From Aspidiotus rigidus (Eukaryota; Arthropoda; Insecta; Hemiptera; Diaspididae), in the NCBI GenBank assembly GCA_035079385.1, contig JAVHKY010000023.1:10205501-10269500 (forward strand): a stretch of 64,000 nucleotides of DNA. Reading direction: 5' to 3'. Of this stretch, positions 36,346-47,589 are shown in pieces. The translations under genes and the position numbers were made by a program. The notes below the pieces were generated by a model, which worked only from the letters and a program-made list of their open reading frames with translations, had not been told where the DNA came from and ran no database searches. The first letter of the stretch is position 1. Each line of letters begins with the position of its first letter.

Positions 36346-37514
36346 TCCAATCAACGAGCTATATAAATAAGTCGAGGAGGTAGAATTGCGACTACCGCTT
36401 TATGTATAAGAAAATGGGGACTTGAAAAAATTTTCATTATCGAAGTCTACTGCTGACTTTTAAAAAATTGATTATTGGCTGGTAAGAAGAAAAAATCATC
36501 CATAATCAATAACAATATCGAAATCGAATAAATTACTCGCATTTTTCGATTCAGTTTATTGAGGAAGCCAGCGATTTTTTCTGAGTCCGCCTTCTCGGAT
36601 CTACTTCTAGCTCGAAGGTGAAACTTTTTCAAAATCAAAAATCGCCGGAACGTGTGTATTTTTCCACACGCCTCTTCTCTAAAACAAATTGAAAATGTCA
36701 ACTTTTGAGCGGTTTGCATGAATAGAGATACTTGAAAAAGTTTGGAATATAGCTTAATGAAATGAGTAAAAGGACTGGTAAAAATTTTGACTTTCAAGCA
36801 ACTAACGCTCTCCATCTCTAATCAAAATCAAAAAAATCCTTTCACTGATTAACCTAATTAATGAAAAAACCGCGCGAGAACTGAGATTCAGTTTCTTCGT
36901 TACGCACTTCAACCAGGAAAAATGAAAACCAACTCACCACGAAATCCACTAAAAATTATCATCTCGAATTTCAACACAAACCTGACGCTAAGTTTCTCTA
37001 CCTTTTCAATTTCTTGAGCTTTCGTTTTTACAAACCTTCTTTTTATCTAAAGAATATACATAAAGACCTTTGAGTATTCTCCTCTTTATCCGTGCGGCTA
37101 CATTTCCCATCTGTTTGCGGACCAATCATGAATTAGAGTACATACCTACTATTTTTCTTAATTATTAATCATTTATTTTTTTCGACGTTTTCAGGAGTTG
37201 AAAATGGATGGAAAAGACTAGAAACGAGTCAAGTTCAAACCCAAGTTTGAATGACGATGAAGTCCGCGGTAGGGAGGAAGTTTTATAATGTAGCCTATTT
37301 CGAAAGTCGTACGTAGTGAATTGCTGGACAAATTCCTGTGAATCAACAAGAATTTTATTCACTTCTTACATAATTTTTATTTTTATACGCGTATTGTTTT
37401 ATAATTTTTATAGATTTGAAAATTGAACGTTGATGTAAAATTCTGAAAAAATCCAAAAATATATTTTTTGTACACTTCTCAAAAAATGTCTTATTCTATT
37501 ATTTCACTCGATTT

Positions 37515-38333
37515 TTAGAACCAACTCCACAATATCTCGTACCACGCCGGAGATTCATCTTCTAGAAAGATGCACTCCGCTATGGTGTCGTACATTTGTC
37601 TCAGCCAGAATTTCACGGAGTCGTTTTCTACAAATTGATATTTCTCATTCACGAAACCCATTCCGTAACGTCCGAACAACATGACAAATAGCACTTTCAA
37701 AGAAAAGAAATCCCAAAACGATCGTTTAAACAGTCCTGCAAGTGTTTTGACCCAGGTGGAATTCGAGCGTGCAGTTGCGGACGTTTGTGCTCTACCGCTT
37801 TTATTGTTCAACTCTGTATGAAGTCTGAAAATCTGATTATTGAAATGTATCGCCGTCGAACCTTTACACGACTCTTCCGAGTCCACCTTCTGCATAGTAA
37901 ACGTATGATTCGCGGTTTTCTGGACCACAGGACCGACATTGGCCAACCTCGAAAATCCTATGTGCTCGGCGGTATGTAAAGGAATCAAGATTTTCGGATT
38001 TTCCACGTTTTCTTCGGTCTTACGAGCCTTACTCTTGAAAATCAGATTCGACCGATTTTGAATTTCGACAAGTACGTACTCTCCTTGAGACAATAGGTTT
38101 TCGTCGGCCGGGCTACCGGTCCAAAATTTTGTTACCAGCGCACCGGATTTTGGAGCGCTATCGTTGGCTTGGAAGATATGGATTACGTCGGCGGGATGTT
38201 TTACTTTCAGAGCGCCGCACGAAGACCACGACGAATCAGTACGGTTAAATTTCCAGGTCGATGTATCGAAGCTCGGTAGAGCTTTGCTATCATCCGTTTG
38301 AGCAGTTTGCTCCCGTTCCAGAACAGGTTCCAT
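37515..38333 (-). CDS. Unrecognised 272-aa protein gene
   Basis: A single uninterrupted frame from ATG at 38333 to TAG at 37515. Five bases upstream of the ATG, on the coding strand, is a good acceptor (tttatttttacag, ending at 38339), so the message probably has a non-coding first exon. The product begins with an acidic stretch (MEPVLEREQTAQTDDSK). The middle, around residues 25-110, is soluble-looking (SWSSCGALKV, ALVTKFWTGSPADENL, YVLVEIQNRSNLIF). One hydrophobic stretch falls near residues 210-225 (FFSLKVLFVMLFGRYG) and the end is tryptophan-rich (PAWYEILWSWF). I recognise no family. Codon use and lack of repeats look like a living gene. It is convergent with the transporter. Confidence 0.65.
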   Translation of the reverse strand: MEPVLEREQTAQTDDSKALPSFDTSTWKFNRTDSSWSSCGALKVKHPADVIHIFQANDSAPKSGALVTKFWTGSPADENLLSQGEYVLVEIQNRSNLIFKSKARKTEENVENPKILIPLHTAEHIGFSRLANVGPVVQKTANHTFTMQKVDSEESCKGSTAIHFNNQIFRLHTELNNKSGRAQTSATARSNSTWVKTLAGLFKRSFWDFFSLKVLFVMLFGRYGMGFVNEKYQFVENDSVKFWLRQMYDTIAECIFLEDESPAWYEILWSWF

Positions 38334-39194
38334 CGTAGCTGTAAAAATGAAAGAATAAAAGTGAGTTAATTTTCAACTAAATAATTTTTATCGATAACAA
38401 AAAAAAAGAAAGAAAACGAAAAACTTTATCAATGAAACTTTTGACAGCTGATAATGGAAACTCGAATCGTTAGGTACTATGAAACCATGAGTTTCTCGGG
38501 AAAAATAAGCGTAAAGAAATCGTTGAACAATATTAGGGTACAGATCGCGCTGCTTGGTCGTGCTGTGGCGTAATATAGTTTAAAGTTTTGAATTTCGTTT
38601 GTGGTATTCAAATATTCTGAAAATTTTTTGGTTCATCGATTGGGTGATTTGTGTTCCACAACTTTAAATAAATTCCGTTCAAGAAAAATGTTTTTGTGGC
38701 GACTCAACAGGAGGAAATTCTCTTTCAACGTTTTTAACACGGAAACGGCGGTCTTTTTGGGAATTCCGATGACCCGCCACGCCGTCTGTTGCATGATGCC
38801 CTGCAATAACTGACCTATGACGTCATCAGATCGTGTTTTCACAGGTAAGTTGAATTGAGCCATAATTGTATGACTGTAGAGGGACTCGGAACAATTATGA
38901 CTTTCAAGCCATAATGTAATGATACGAGGGAGACTTGGAAAAATTTAGCCTTGCGAGCCATCATAATAATAATATATTATGATAGCGAGAATGCACACTA
39001 AACGCCGTGACGTGTGTATGTATGTTGATATAGTGTCGGTGTGTACTCAAAGAACTGAACTACTGATAACAGCCTTCTTCATCATGGCCAAATCTGCATG
39101 TTCTGGTCTTCTTTTAAGGTGGCTATGTTTCGATAATTTTCCATCCTGTTATTTTCGCGTCGAAGAATGTGACAATTTTTAGTAAGACTTTTTT

Positions 39195-39350
39195 TGTTTC
39201 TATGGGAGTTAGAATCCTCATCCATGGCTTAAAAGTTATCCCTGAATAGAAGAAATGAATCCTGAAAGTTTAAAAGCAATCGGTCGGGTGCTCCCTGAGA
39301 AATAATAGGACGAAAAGACAAACTTTCTGCTTTATATTATTTAGATACTG
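39195..39350 (+). repeat. Dispersed repeat, copy 2 (partner 28893-29035)
   Basis: Shares ttctatgggagttagaatcc, atggcttaaaagttatccct and gacaaactttctgctttat with the copy at 28893. Boundaries are uncertain. Confidence 0.5.
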
Positions 39351-39743
39351 TGCGTTAGGCTACGCTTTTATAGCCTATCATACTTGTACTATACACGCTA
39401 ACCTATTATATGCTGCAGAATATTTCAACTAGCCAAAAGGCGAATTTAGCCTAATTTTTACTGATAAGAGAGAAACTGAAAGACAGCTTCATTCAAACCT
39501 TTGGAAGCCGAAAGCCAAAATAATCGGAATTAAAAATTTTTTTTTAGCTTTTCTGCAAAATAAGGAAGTATTAAAAAAGAATCACAGATTGACAGTAATA
39601 GGCATTCCATGAACTTTACATCAAAGAACGTACTTTATAAATTGAATATGAAATTGAAAATCGAAATTATTAATTATTATTCATTAATTAAATGAATAGT
39701 CAAATAATTAACCTTTGAAAATTGAAAAATTAGATGCCCCTGT

Positions 39744-40236
39744 AATTGTAGCGGGGAACCCGCTGTCCCGAGTCCCCTAGAGCCTGAAGTTTTTCAAGTC
39801 CTGAAAATCATGACGTGACAACTTGAACGCACTGCTATTTCAAGGAAGTCGTCATTTTTCCAAGTCCCCCTCCTATCATACTACAGCTCGGAGGTCGGAA
39901 TTTTTCTAAGTGCCCCTCCTATCATATAGTTAGAGGGTCAAAATTTTTCTAAGTCTCCCTCCCATCATATATAGCTCGGAGGTCAAATTTTTTAAAGTCC
40001 CGCTCCTATCATAATATAGCACCAGAGTCGAAATTTTTCGTCCCTCTTCAATCATATATATATATAGCTCGCAGCTAAGACCCCCTCCTATCATATATAG
40101 TTAGGAGGTAGGAATTTTTCTAAGTCCCCCTCATCTCCCCTCTCCGTAACGTCATCAACCTCGCTCGCACCCGCGCTCGCGGACAAAAATTTCCGGGAAG
40201 TATCCCCAACAAAAGGGATAGCGGGTTCCCCGCTAA
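39744..40236 (+). mobile_element. Hairpin-ended repeat family, subfamily II, full copy
   Basis: Both ends carry the same hairpin in inverted orientation: AGCGGG-GAA-CCCGCT at 39750-39764 and AGCGGG-TTC-CCCGCT at 40220-40234. Between them are about nine ~45-bp tandem units (agtccccctcctatcatata.. agctcggaggtcg) and a gctcgcggacaaaaatttcc block. Relative to subfamily I, two stem base pairs are changed on both strands of the stem (A-T to G-C), so pairing is kept. Confidence 0.8.
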
Positions 40237-40394
40237 AACTGCAGACTCCGCTGCTTTCGAGTTTAAACTTCATTGAAGAATCGGAGGAGGTTGAGTTGTC
40301 TGCAATCCAGTGTGCAAGCCTGTGATTCAGTCGATCTTCCACAAGTATGACAAACCTCAAATTCTCATAATCGTTTCCTCTGAGCTCACATCAG

Positions 40395-40836
40395 CTAAAA
40401 AACGACGGCTTCCTTGACGAAGTTGAACGGGGAACGCAGGGAACCTGTTTTATGAGTCATATGGGATTTGTTATTGAGAATTCAAGGAAGCCTAGACCTA
40501 GATAAAGAAGGGATAGACCTACTGTAAGCCTAGTATAATTTATAATTCGAGAAGGTAAATTTCTCTCGAATAGTCAGACGTACATAAAGCCAGTATAAAG
40601 AAGGTTTAGACCTACTTTAAGCCTAGTATAATATAGTTCGTGGAATTATTATTTTTGAATTGGGAGCTAGAAATTTTTCTGTTTCCCCCTATCATATATA
40701 GCTCGAGAGTCGGAATTTTCCCAAGTCCCTCCCCTACCATAATATGGCTCGGGAGTTGAAATTTTTTCAAGTGTTTTGTTGGACGGCGCACGGCAAATTT
40801 CTTAAAAAGCCCCCCGTAAAACAGGTTCCTTGTTAA
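40395..40836 (+). mobile_element. Hairpin-ended repeat family, subfamily I, full copy
   Basis: Same order as 25588-26081: aaaacgacggcttccttgac, CAGGGAACCTGTTTTATGAG, ggaagcctagacctagataa, fewer tandem units, GGACGGCGCACGGCAAATTT, and 3' GTAAAACAGGTTCCTTGTTAA. One stem base of the 3' hairpin is mutated (CTTGTT). Confidence 0.8.
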
Positions 40837-41500
40837 CAGGCCGAAAATCAGCTGACTTGACCTACCAGATTGAGCTGAAAACTAGCTGAATTTTCCTGAG
40901 ATCCAAAGGCCGAATTTTTCAAGATTCTGAGTCTGAGCTGAAAGCCAAAGCTGAAATTTCCGGCTGCAATGGTCTGATAGGCTACGTTGTATGTAGGGCG
41001 AAATAGGTCAAGGTCACTGATGACGCCATGATTACATGCGGGTAAAATTTTTTCATATCAATACATCTCGCAGAAAGCGTCTCACAGATTTCTGACTGAC
41101 CCTCAGCTCAAAGACGTATTACAAGTCAAGAGTAGAGAAATATACTCGCAAAGAGTAACGAAACCAAATACTAAAACCGCAATAAAACAAACAAACCGAG
41201 CGCTTTCGACTAAACAGTCATTCTCACGGTATAGAAAGCGACTGAGCCCAACACCAACGAGAACAAGTAACAACGAACGAGGAGGTCATGACTGAACCAG
41301 CGAGTCATCGAAATGTGAATCATTCTCATAGACTAATTCAATCAATCCCTCCTCAGGAATGTACCTGTTCACCACGGTAATGTCTTTAATATTTCGGTGA
41401 CGATGAATTTCAATTTTCTCCAAAGCTAAGCGCCTAAAATAAGATTTTTCCCTGTGGAGGAGAACTTCAGATCCCTCTTTGAGGCTATGACCACATTCGA

Positions 41501-43005
41501 TTATAAGTGGTCAGCAAACGCCGACTCCCCTACTTTTCTTTTTTCCCATGCTTTTCTGTGTTCATCAACTCTAATTTTGAATTGACGGCTAGTCATCCCT
41601 ATAATACACACACTCGGGCAATCACCACAGGCCACCCTATAAACACCCTCCCTCTCGGCCATCGGTATCGGATCCTTTAACTTGACCAAAAGGCTCTTCA
41701 CCGTATTGGTACTATAAAACGCCGGTCGGAAACCAAAGGGACGGAGGACACGGCTCACCTCCGAAGAAAACTTCCCCAAAAATGGCATCCCAATCCACCG
41801 TTTACGCCTATCAAGATGCAACTGGCGGGGGAGGGAGGTAATTGAATCGTGACTTTTTCTTGTAAGTCTCCTACGGACCATGAGGTCTATGTCCACTTTG
41901 ACCTGATTAACTTGAGCCAAGTGCTTTATCGTCACGAGTTCCTTATTAAACGCTACCTCACTCAAAGGGATCTGAGTGAGGCGATGTATTAAACTATTAA
42001 ATGTAGCAACTTTATGGGCAAAAGGTACGAAAGACGACCCGTGGATAGCAATATCGGTCGAAGTACTTTTCCGGTAAATACCGAAATCATGGACCCCGTC
42101 AATGACGGATATGGTTAAGTCCAGAAAATTTATTGATAAGCCGCCAACTTCAAGAGTGAACTTGATGGACGGATATAAACTATTTAAATAAGCGAGAAAC
42201 TCACTAAGGAGCTTCGCAGGACCGGTCCACGCACACAATATGTCATCCACGTACCTATGCCAATAGAAAACGTGATTCAAAAACACCTGGCCCGAAGCAA
42301 ACAGGTTAACCTCAAATTTAGACATAAAAACCTCCGAAATAAGAGAGCCTAAGGGGGAACCAATAGGGATCCCTACCTCCTCAGGGAACTCGAAATATTT
42401 ATCATCAAACTTACAAAAATTAGGTGACCAACAGGCGTTCAATAGGTCGAAAAATTCGCCAAATTCATTGTGAGGAGTACCACATTCTACGAGCAGTTTG
42501 CCTATTTGTTGCATAGTGGTAGCCTTGGGAATATTAGGAAAAAGCCCAACGACATCAAAAGAGCACAGAATTGAACCCGGAGGAAGGTATGTGTCCTTCA
42601 ATTTTTCAGCCAGGGCGCTCGAATTCTTAACTGAATAGGGAGACTCAACCTCCACACGAGCTTTGAACCATCTATCCAGGAACTTAGCGAGGGAGTATGT
42701 AGGGGAGGAAACAAACGAAACAACCGGCCGCATCGGCACATTTTCTTTGTGTAGGGCAACCCGTAAAGGAGGGGAGGAACGGGATTCGGCTCCAAGATAG
42801 CTTTCTTTAGAGATGGGCTCTTAATGATTACCTCACTACCATTAATAAGTTTCCTAGCCTCTTTAACGAATTTTGGAAAATCAAAGAGAGGGGCCTCCTT
42901 AGCCCCACATTGGCCAAGTACCTCGTAAACCTTAGAGACGTAGGAAGTCTTATTCATCCCTACGACGGCATTCCCTTTGTCAGCTTTGGTAATACCTCCC
43001 TCCCC
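41501..43005 (-). pseudogene. Penelope reverse transcriptase-endonuclease ORF, frameshifted
   Basis: Two overlapping frames: 43017-42598 (ITKADKGNAVVGMNKTSY .. LYGLPYTKKM) and 42739-41501 (RPVVSFVSSPTYSLAKFLDR to GESAFADHL). One frame change between LYGLP and PMRP splits the finger region. The catalytic pair is in HRYVDDILCAW (42253-42242), with the first aspartate in CSFDVVGLF. The GIY-YIG domain follows (GVYRVACGDCPSVCIIGMTS), but its second motif tyrosine is cysteine here (VCIIG; VYIIG in the other arm). A 2-base insertion after ADHL brings a stop at 41501 and removes the catalytic end. The protein would copy its RNA at a nicked target; this copy is dead. Confidence 0.88.
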
Positions 43006-43545
43006 CGCCAGTTGCATCTTGATAGGCGTAAACGGTGGATTAGGATGCCATTTTTGGGGAAGTTTTCTTCGGAGGTGAGCCGTGTCCTCCGTCCCTGTGG
43101 TTTCCGACCGGCGTTTTATAGTACCAATACGGTGAAGAGCCTTTTGGTCAAGTTAAAGGATCCGATACCAATGGCCGAGAGGGAGGGTGTTTATAGGGTG
43201 GCCTGTGGTGATTGCCCGAGTGTGTATATTATAGGGATGACTAGCCGTCAATTCAAAATTAGAGTTGATGAACACAGAAAAGCATGGGAAAAAAGAAGAG
43301 TAGGGGAGTCGGCGTTTGCTGACCACTTAATTGAATGTGGTCATAGCCTCAAAGAGGGATCTGAAGTTCTCCTCCACAGGGAAAAATCTTATTTTAGGCG
43401 CTTAGCTTTAGAGGAAATTGAAATTCATCGTCACCAAAATATTAAAGACATTACCGTGGTGAACAGGTACATTCCTGAGGAGGGATTGATTGAATTAGTC
43501 TATGAGAATGATTCACATTTCGATGACTCGCTCGTTCAGTCATGA
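42994..43545 (+). pseudogene. Inverted copy of the Penelope GIY-YIG endonuclease domain
   Basis: An intact frame from the arm junction (TSLPRQLHLDRRKRW) through GVYRVACGDCPSVYIIGMTS, FKIRVDEHRKAWEKR, GESAFADHLIECGHSLKEGS, the helix with EEIEIHRHQN and YIPEEGLIELVYEND to a stop at 43543-43545. The GIY and YIG-equivalent tyrosines, the following arginine and the late glutamate are all present, unlike the minus-strand arm. The open frame extends upstream to 42910 only by reading the antisense of the reverse transcriptase, so that part is not real. It has no start of its own. Nuclease activity is plausible for the domain, but expression is doubtful. Confidence 0.8.
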
Positions 43546-43699
43546 CCTCCTCGTTCGTTGTTACTTGTTCTCGTTGGTGTTGGGTTCAGTCGCTTTCTAT
43601 ACCGTGAGAATGACTGTTTAGTCGAAAGCGCTCGGTTTGTTTGTTTTATTGCGGTTTTAGTATTTGGTTTCGTTACTCTTTGCGAGTATATTTCTCTAT

Positions 43700-46180
43700 G
43701 ATGGATGACCGTAAAATTAAAAAACGCATTGATTCTAAGTCAAGAGTACTTGCAGTTCATGTTATTCCCTCATTATATTGTCTCTTTCATTGAGATGGTG
43801 CTTCGCTCATGGAAACAAGGCATTAAAAATATGGTACCGGAAAAGTTTCTCACTGCTTGAGTTTTCAGTGGTTCTTAAGAATATCAGATCGAGCGTACGA
43901 CCATTATTAAGAGTGGCGAAACTCGATAATTTTGATTTAAAATTCAATTTTACTCATGAAAACAGCCTCGGAGCGTCTCCCCATGCGGTTTTTCGGATTC
44001 TACGTTGAAAATTACCTCTAAATCAACTACAAACTTGACATTGATAAGTTCCGACAAAAAAAGTAGAGGACCTTGCTTGTTTTTCGTGGAAGAATTTTTT
44101 CCTCCTAAGCGGTCTTAAGAAATGTTCAATTAGAGGCGGTATAGAAGCAGAATTGAAAAGTTTTCTTCCATAGGCTTTTTATTTCACTTCAAGATCATCG
44201 AAAATTCGTCTTATTTTCTAACGTTGTAAAATTTTGGAGCAAAAATTCAGATTTCTTTTTCTGACTACCTTCAATTGTACCCTTGTGTACAACATTTGCG
44301 AAGATTTAAAAAATTCGTTGGAAAAAGGAGCTTTGAAAAATTTTTTTGCGAAGTCATCCCTCGTTATTCCTTACAAGGACTACCCATACACGCCCAACAA
44401 GCGTCTCGTAGTGACCGCTTGTATACCGAACCGTGCAGGATATTTAGTAGGTGTGTATGCAATCTATCGTACACCGTTTCGGCATTTCCCAACGGGCGAG
44501 CCACGAACTACGTTGATTAAGGCGGGAATGATACTTTCTCGGATAGTACTCTAGCGTAGGTCGAAATTTCTTCGAGGCCTTCTCTCGATATTTTTCTCGT
44601 AGGTACGTCAAAATTTTGACATTTGATATGTCCCTTTATTTAATTTTTTCAATGTGTTTTCAACGCCAACCCCATTTCTGGGTTTGCGCGTAAGGGTGAC
44701 CTTCATGGGTTGAGAAAAATGTCATATTTCGTTATACTTATTATACATATCCCTTGCCCTTGTACGAGATTAACGTTCGTGCGCCCCCCCCCTGCTCCAC
44801 GCTAATTCATTCAATAGTAATTTCTCGCCTATAGTATAACAAACAGGCCTGAAGAAGATGCCCAGACGCCATGGATCGTTATTATGTGTAGTGCAGATTA
44901 TATATTGTCAAAAAAATAAGAGAATTGGTAGAGATTTCTGTCAATATATAACCTGACAGAAATTCGTCACAAAGAATCACAGGAGGTGGAAAGTTGAAAA
45001 TACGTATATTTTCTGCCCTGCCAGTACGAGATTTCAACCACGCGCCTCTGATATGACTGAATTGCTTGGCCAGCGGTGCGAAGACAAGAAAAAATTCCGA
45101 TCACCGGGCAACACAGCTTCACTAATTATTCGAAGCATAATTTTGAATGTACTCGGAACAGTAGCATAGCCAGAAAATTTTTCTAGGGTGGGATTGAAGA
45201 AGAAGTGGGAGAAAAGAAATGTTTCAAGAATTTTTTGTAAAGTCAACTATTCAAAATAAAATTTGATATTTCATGTGTCCTGGAGGGAAGTTGACCCCTC
45301 TATTCCCCACTCGCTACGCCATTGATACAGACGACGGGAAGGGTCATCTATAAAGTTTTTACAGCCCACCAGAGGCAATGGAAAATCCCATACCACACAC
45401 CGCGAGCTTTTTTTGATTCAAATTAACTGGCATAAAATTTTTCAAATCGAGATATTCGGAGTTTAATACGCTGCATACGCCATTATTTTTAAGGCTTACG
45501 ACTACTACAATTTATGGAATATTGATAGGTCTTAGCGCGTACTGTTTCCCAATATTCTGTACAAAGTTGATTCAGCTTCAATTATTCAATCACGATATTT
45601 GACATCAGTTCATTTCATGCACTTATCTCGCTCCTAGTGTTACTTTAGGGCAAATTTTGTTGAAGTTTCTCGTGTAACTCGTCTCTATTCCATTATAAAC
45701 AGACTGTAATACCGCCTTCGGGCCCGTCTGTATGCAAGCTTTTTGTCGAGTAATCATAGCGCACTTGGTGAAATCATTTTTGGCGTACTTGGCAGAAACT
45801 TGTAGCCGAGCGCCTGTAATATGTTCTATTATCTCCGAATATATTCCTACGACAACGTACACAGCCTACAGTTGATATATTTTAAAAGTGTTTTATCCTG
45901 GATCTAAATCTACTGAGCAAACATTTGTCGTTCAATTTTCACCGCAAGCGAGGCAACAAGGCATGGTTGGCGTTCGAAAAGCGTCCTATACCGATTTGTT
46001 TTTGTTCCTCGTCCCTCTCTTTTTCTCATTCATGCGTGAATGAAAACTACTTTCGCAGCACAACGTTCGCATACCTCCGGTGAGCTGTAGTGAAAAACGT
46101 CAAATGATCAACATGACTGCTGTTTGAAGCCTTTGATTTCAGTAATTATACTCGTACGTCGAGGATACGAATTTCAAAAA
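43700..46180. other. Intergenic, little recognised
   Basis: At 43699 the plus strand reads ATGATGGATGACCGTAAAATT with an open frame for about 30 codons, possibly the Penelope ORF start next to a terminal repeat. Open frames at 43778-44008, 44234-44554 and 45623-45862 (-) have no known motif. Around 45150-45320 gtagcatagccaga and gctacgccattg form inverted transposon-like ends of unknown family. Confidence 0.4.
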
Positions 46181-46182
46181 CG

Positions 46183-46248
46183 ATGAGCTCGTCGTTTTTA
46201 GTCGATAAATTGCAACAAAGGGTTTCTAGCGCAGTACATCAATCGTTG
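46183..46248 (+). CDS. Candidate first coding exon (22 codons)
   Basis: ATG then SSSFLVDKLQQRVSSAVHQS and a leucine, ending exactly at a gtacgt donor in phase 0. Balanced base composition and a helical, protein-like sequence set it apart from its surroundings. It could be the start of the zinc-finger gene, all of whose exons are also phase 0, or of an unrelated gene whose other exons I cannot see. Confidence 0.35.
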
Positions 46249-46879
46249 GTACGTGCGAGCGCAATTAGAAAAACGACACGATTTCCTGACTTTAGAATTC
46301 ACTTTGACCTAAACTGTTGAATGCGAATTACTAGATAGAAAAACCAAAATAGTTCGGATGAATCTTAAAATTCGAAATTCTATGTAAGTGAGTCCATTTA
46401 CAATATTAATATACTTGTATAAACCAACCGTTTGCCCCGGCAGGATGTGATTGGACAGAAGGATAAGAATAAATCAACGAGAGCGGGAAGGGGGGAGTAG
46501 TTACTGTTACTCCTCTCTCTACTTACCTTACCACGCTGTAATTTTTTAGCGGAAAACAAACTATATAATAATGATGGGGGAAAATGGGTAAATTATGGTC
46601 CCGGGTGAAGCGGAGGCTTTGGCCTGTTTCTGGGACTTTGAACAATTTTATGTTAAAAGGGGGTTGGGACTTGGAAAATGTTGAACTTTCGGCGGTATAC
46701 TAAAGAAGAGATTGAGACAAATTTAGATCTAACAATCGCCTTTATAATCGATCATGGAATTTGAAATCGAAAAATCCCTTACGGAACAGGTTTCTTAAAT
46801 TCTGATAAGACTTCGATGGAAAAATTCTGACGACCGAGGGGATGTGGAAAACAAGCTCAAGAAAGTCTCAACCGAAAAG

Positions 46880-47545
46880 ATTCATACAGAGACCCGATAA
46901 ACCAAATCGACCATCACTAAATGGTCGATATTGGTTGGTTTTTGGTCCTACGACTGAAAAGAGACGAAATATTATGGAACCATCAGAAAGTGGTTGACTT
47001 TTAGTAAATTTTTGAGATAAATCCACCAAATTTTGCCTGTTCATTTCAGTTGATTGTTGGTCTGATATTATTCCTACTAAATTTTGACCATAATTTTTGG
47101 TTATTTTTGATCATTATGCGGAATACATATTTCGACCCATTTTTGGTCGTGATATTGTCAATACAGAATGAAATTTTTCCTCGTTTCTTAGTCTAAAATT
47201 GATATTGTATTTATTACTCAATTTTGACTAAGATTTTTAGTCGATTTCTGGGCAGATATTTTGGGAGATACCTTGATCCATTTTCAGTAGATTTTTCTTC
47301 AACATCCATCAATAAATTATTTTTACTCTCTTTTTTGGTTTAAAATGAGTATTATGGGGCGAGCCGCGTAGTCACCCACACAATTTTGACCAAAATTTCC
47401 AGTCAACTTCTCGGCGGATATCCCTAGGACATATCTTGGTCCATTTTCAGTCGACTCGTCCTCAACATCTATACCAATATTTTTACTCTTTTTTTTTGGT
47501 CTATTCTCATGCAAACCGTAGTCACTCAATTTTGCCCAAAATTTC
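46880..47545. repeat. Degenerate repeat built on ggtcgat/tttttggtc motifs, left part
   Basis: Loosely repeated phrases (aattttgacca.aatttttgg, tttcggtcgatt, tgatccattttcagt) with a period near 75-110 bp. Related phrases resume at 48600-49260 on the other side of the COX2-like insert, so the insert appears to have split one old array. Confidence 0.55.
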
Positions 47546-47589
47546 CGGTCAATTTCTTTGAAATGAATCAATTGTCATATTGCTTGCAA

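Larger units (their letters stand above)
41133..43697 (-). mobile_element. Penelope-like retroelement with a 0.7-kb inverted terminal duplication (copy E)
   Basis: The left arm 41133-41839 (3' end of the minus-sense element: endonuclease and 3' tail) is repeated as a near-identical inverted copy at 42994-43697. Between the arms lies the reverse transcriptase, running from ITKADKGNAVV at the junction near 43000 through LYGLP, PMRPVVSF, GSILCSFDVVGLFPNIPKAT and YVDD to FNSLIHRL. The 5' part ahead of ITKADKGN is missing and replaced by the inverted arm. Penelope elements are known for such partial direct or inverted terminal copies. The arms differ by few bases, so the event or insertion is young compared with the other Penelope debris in the window. 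Confidence 0.9.

Noticed and set aside
37195..37201. A tenth, tiny terminal exon for the transporter
   Set aside because: It would fit the phase (adds one serine and TGA), but the frame already ends in TAA three bases after the exon 9 donor, so the unspliced stop is simpler. Kept only as an alternative.
42910..42993. N-terminal extension of the plus-strand Penelope endonuclease frame
   Set aside because: These codons are the antisense of the reverse transcriptase beyond the inverted-repeat joint.
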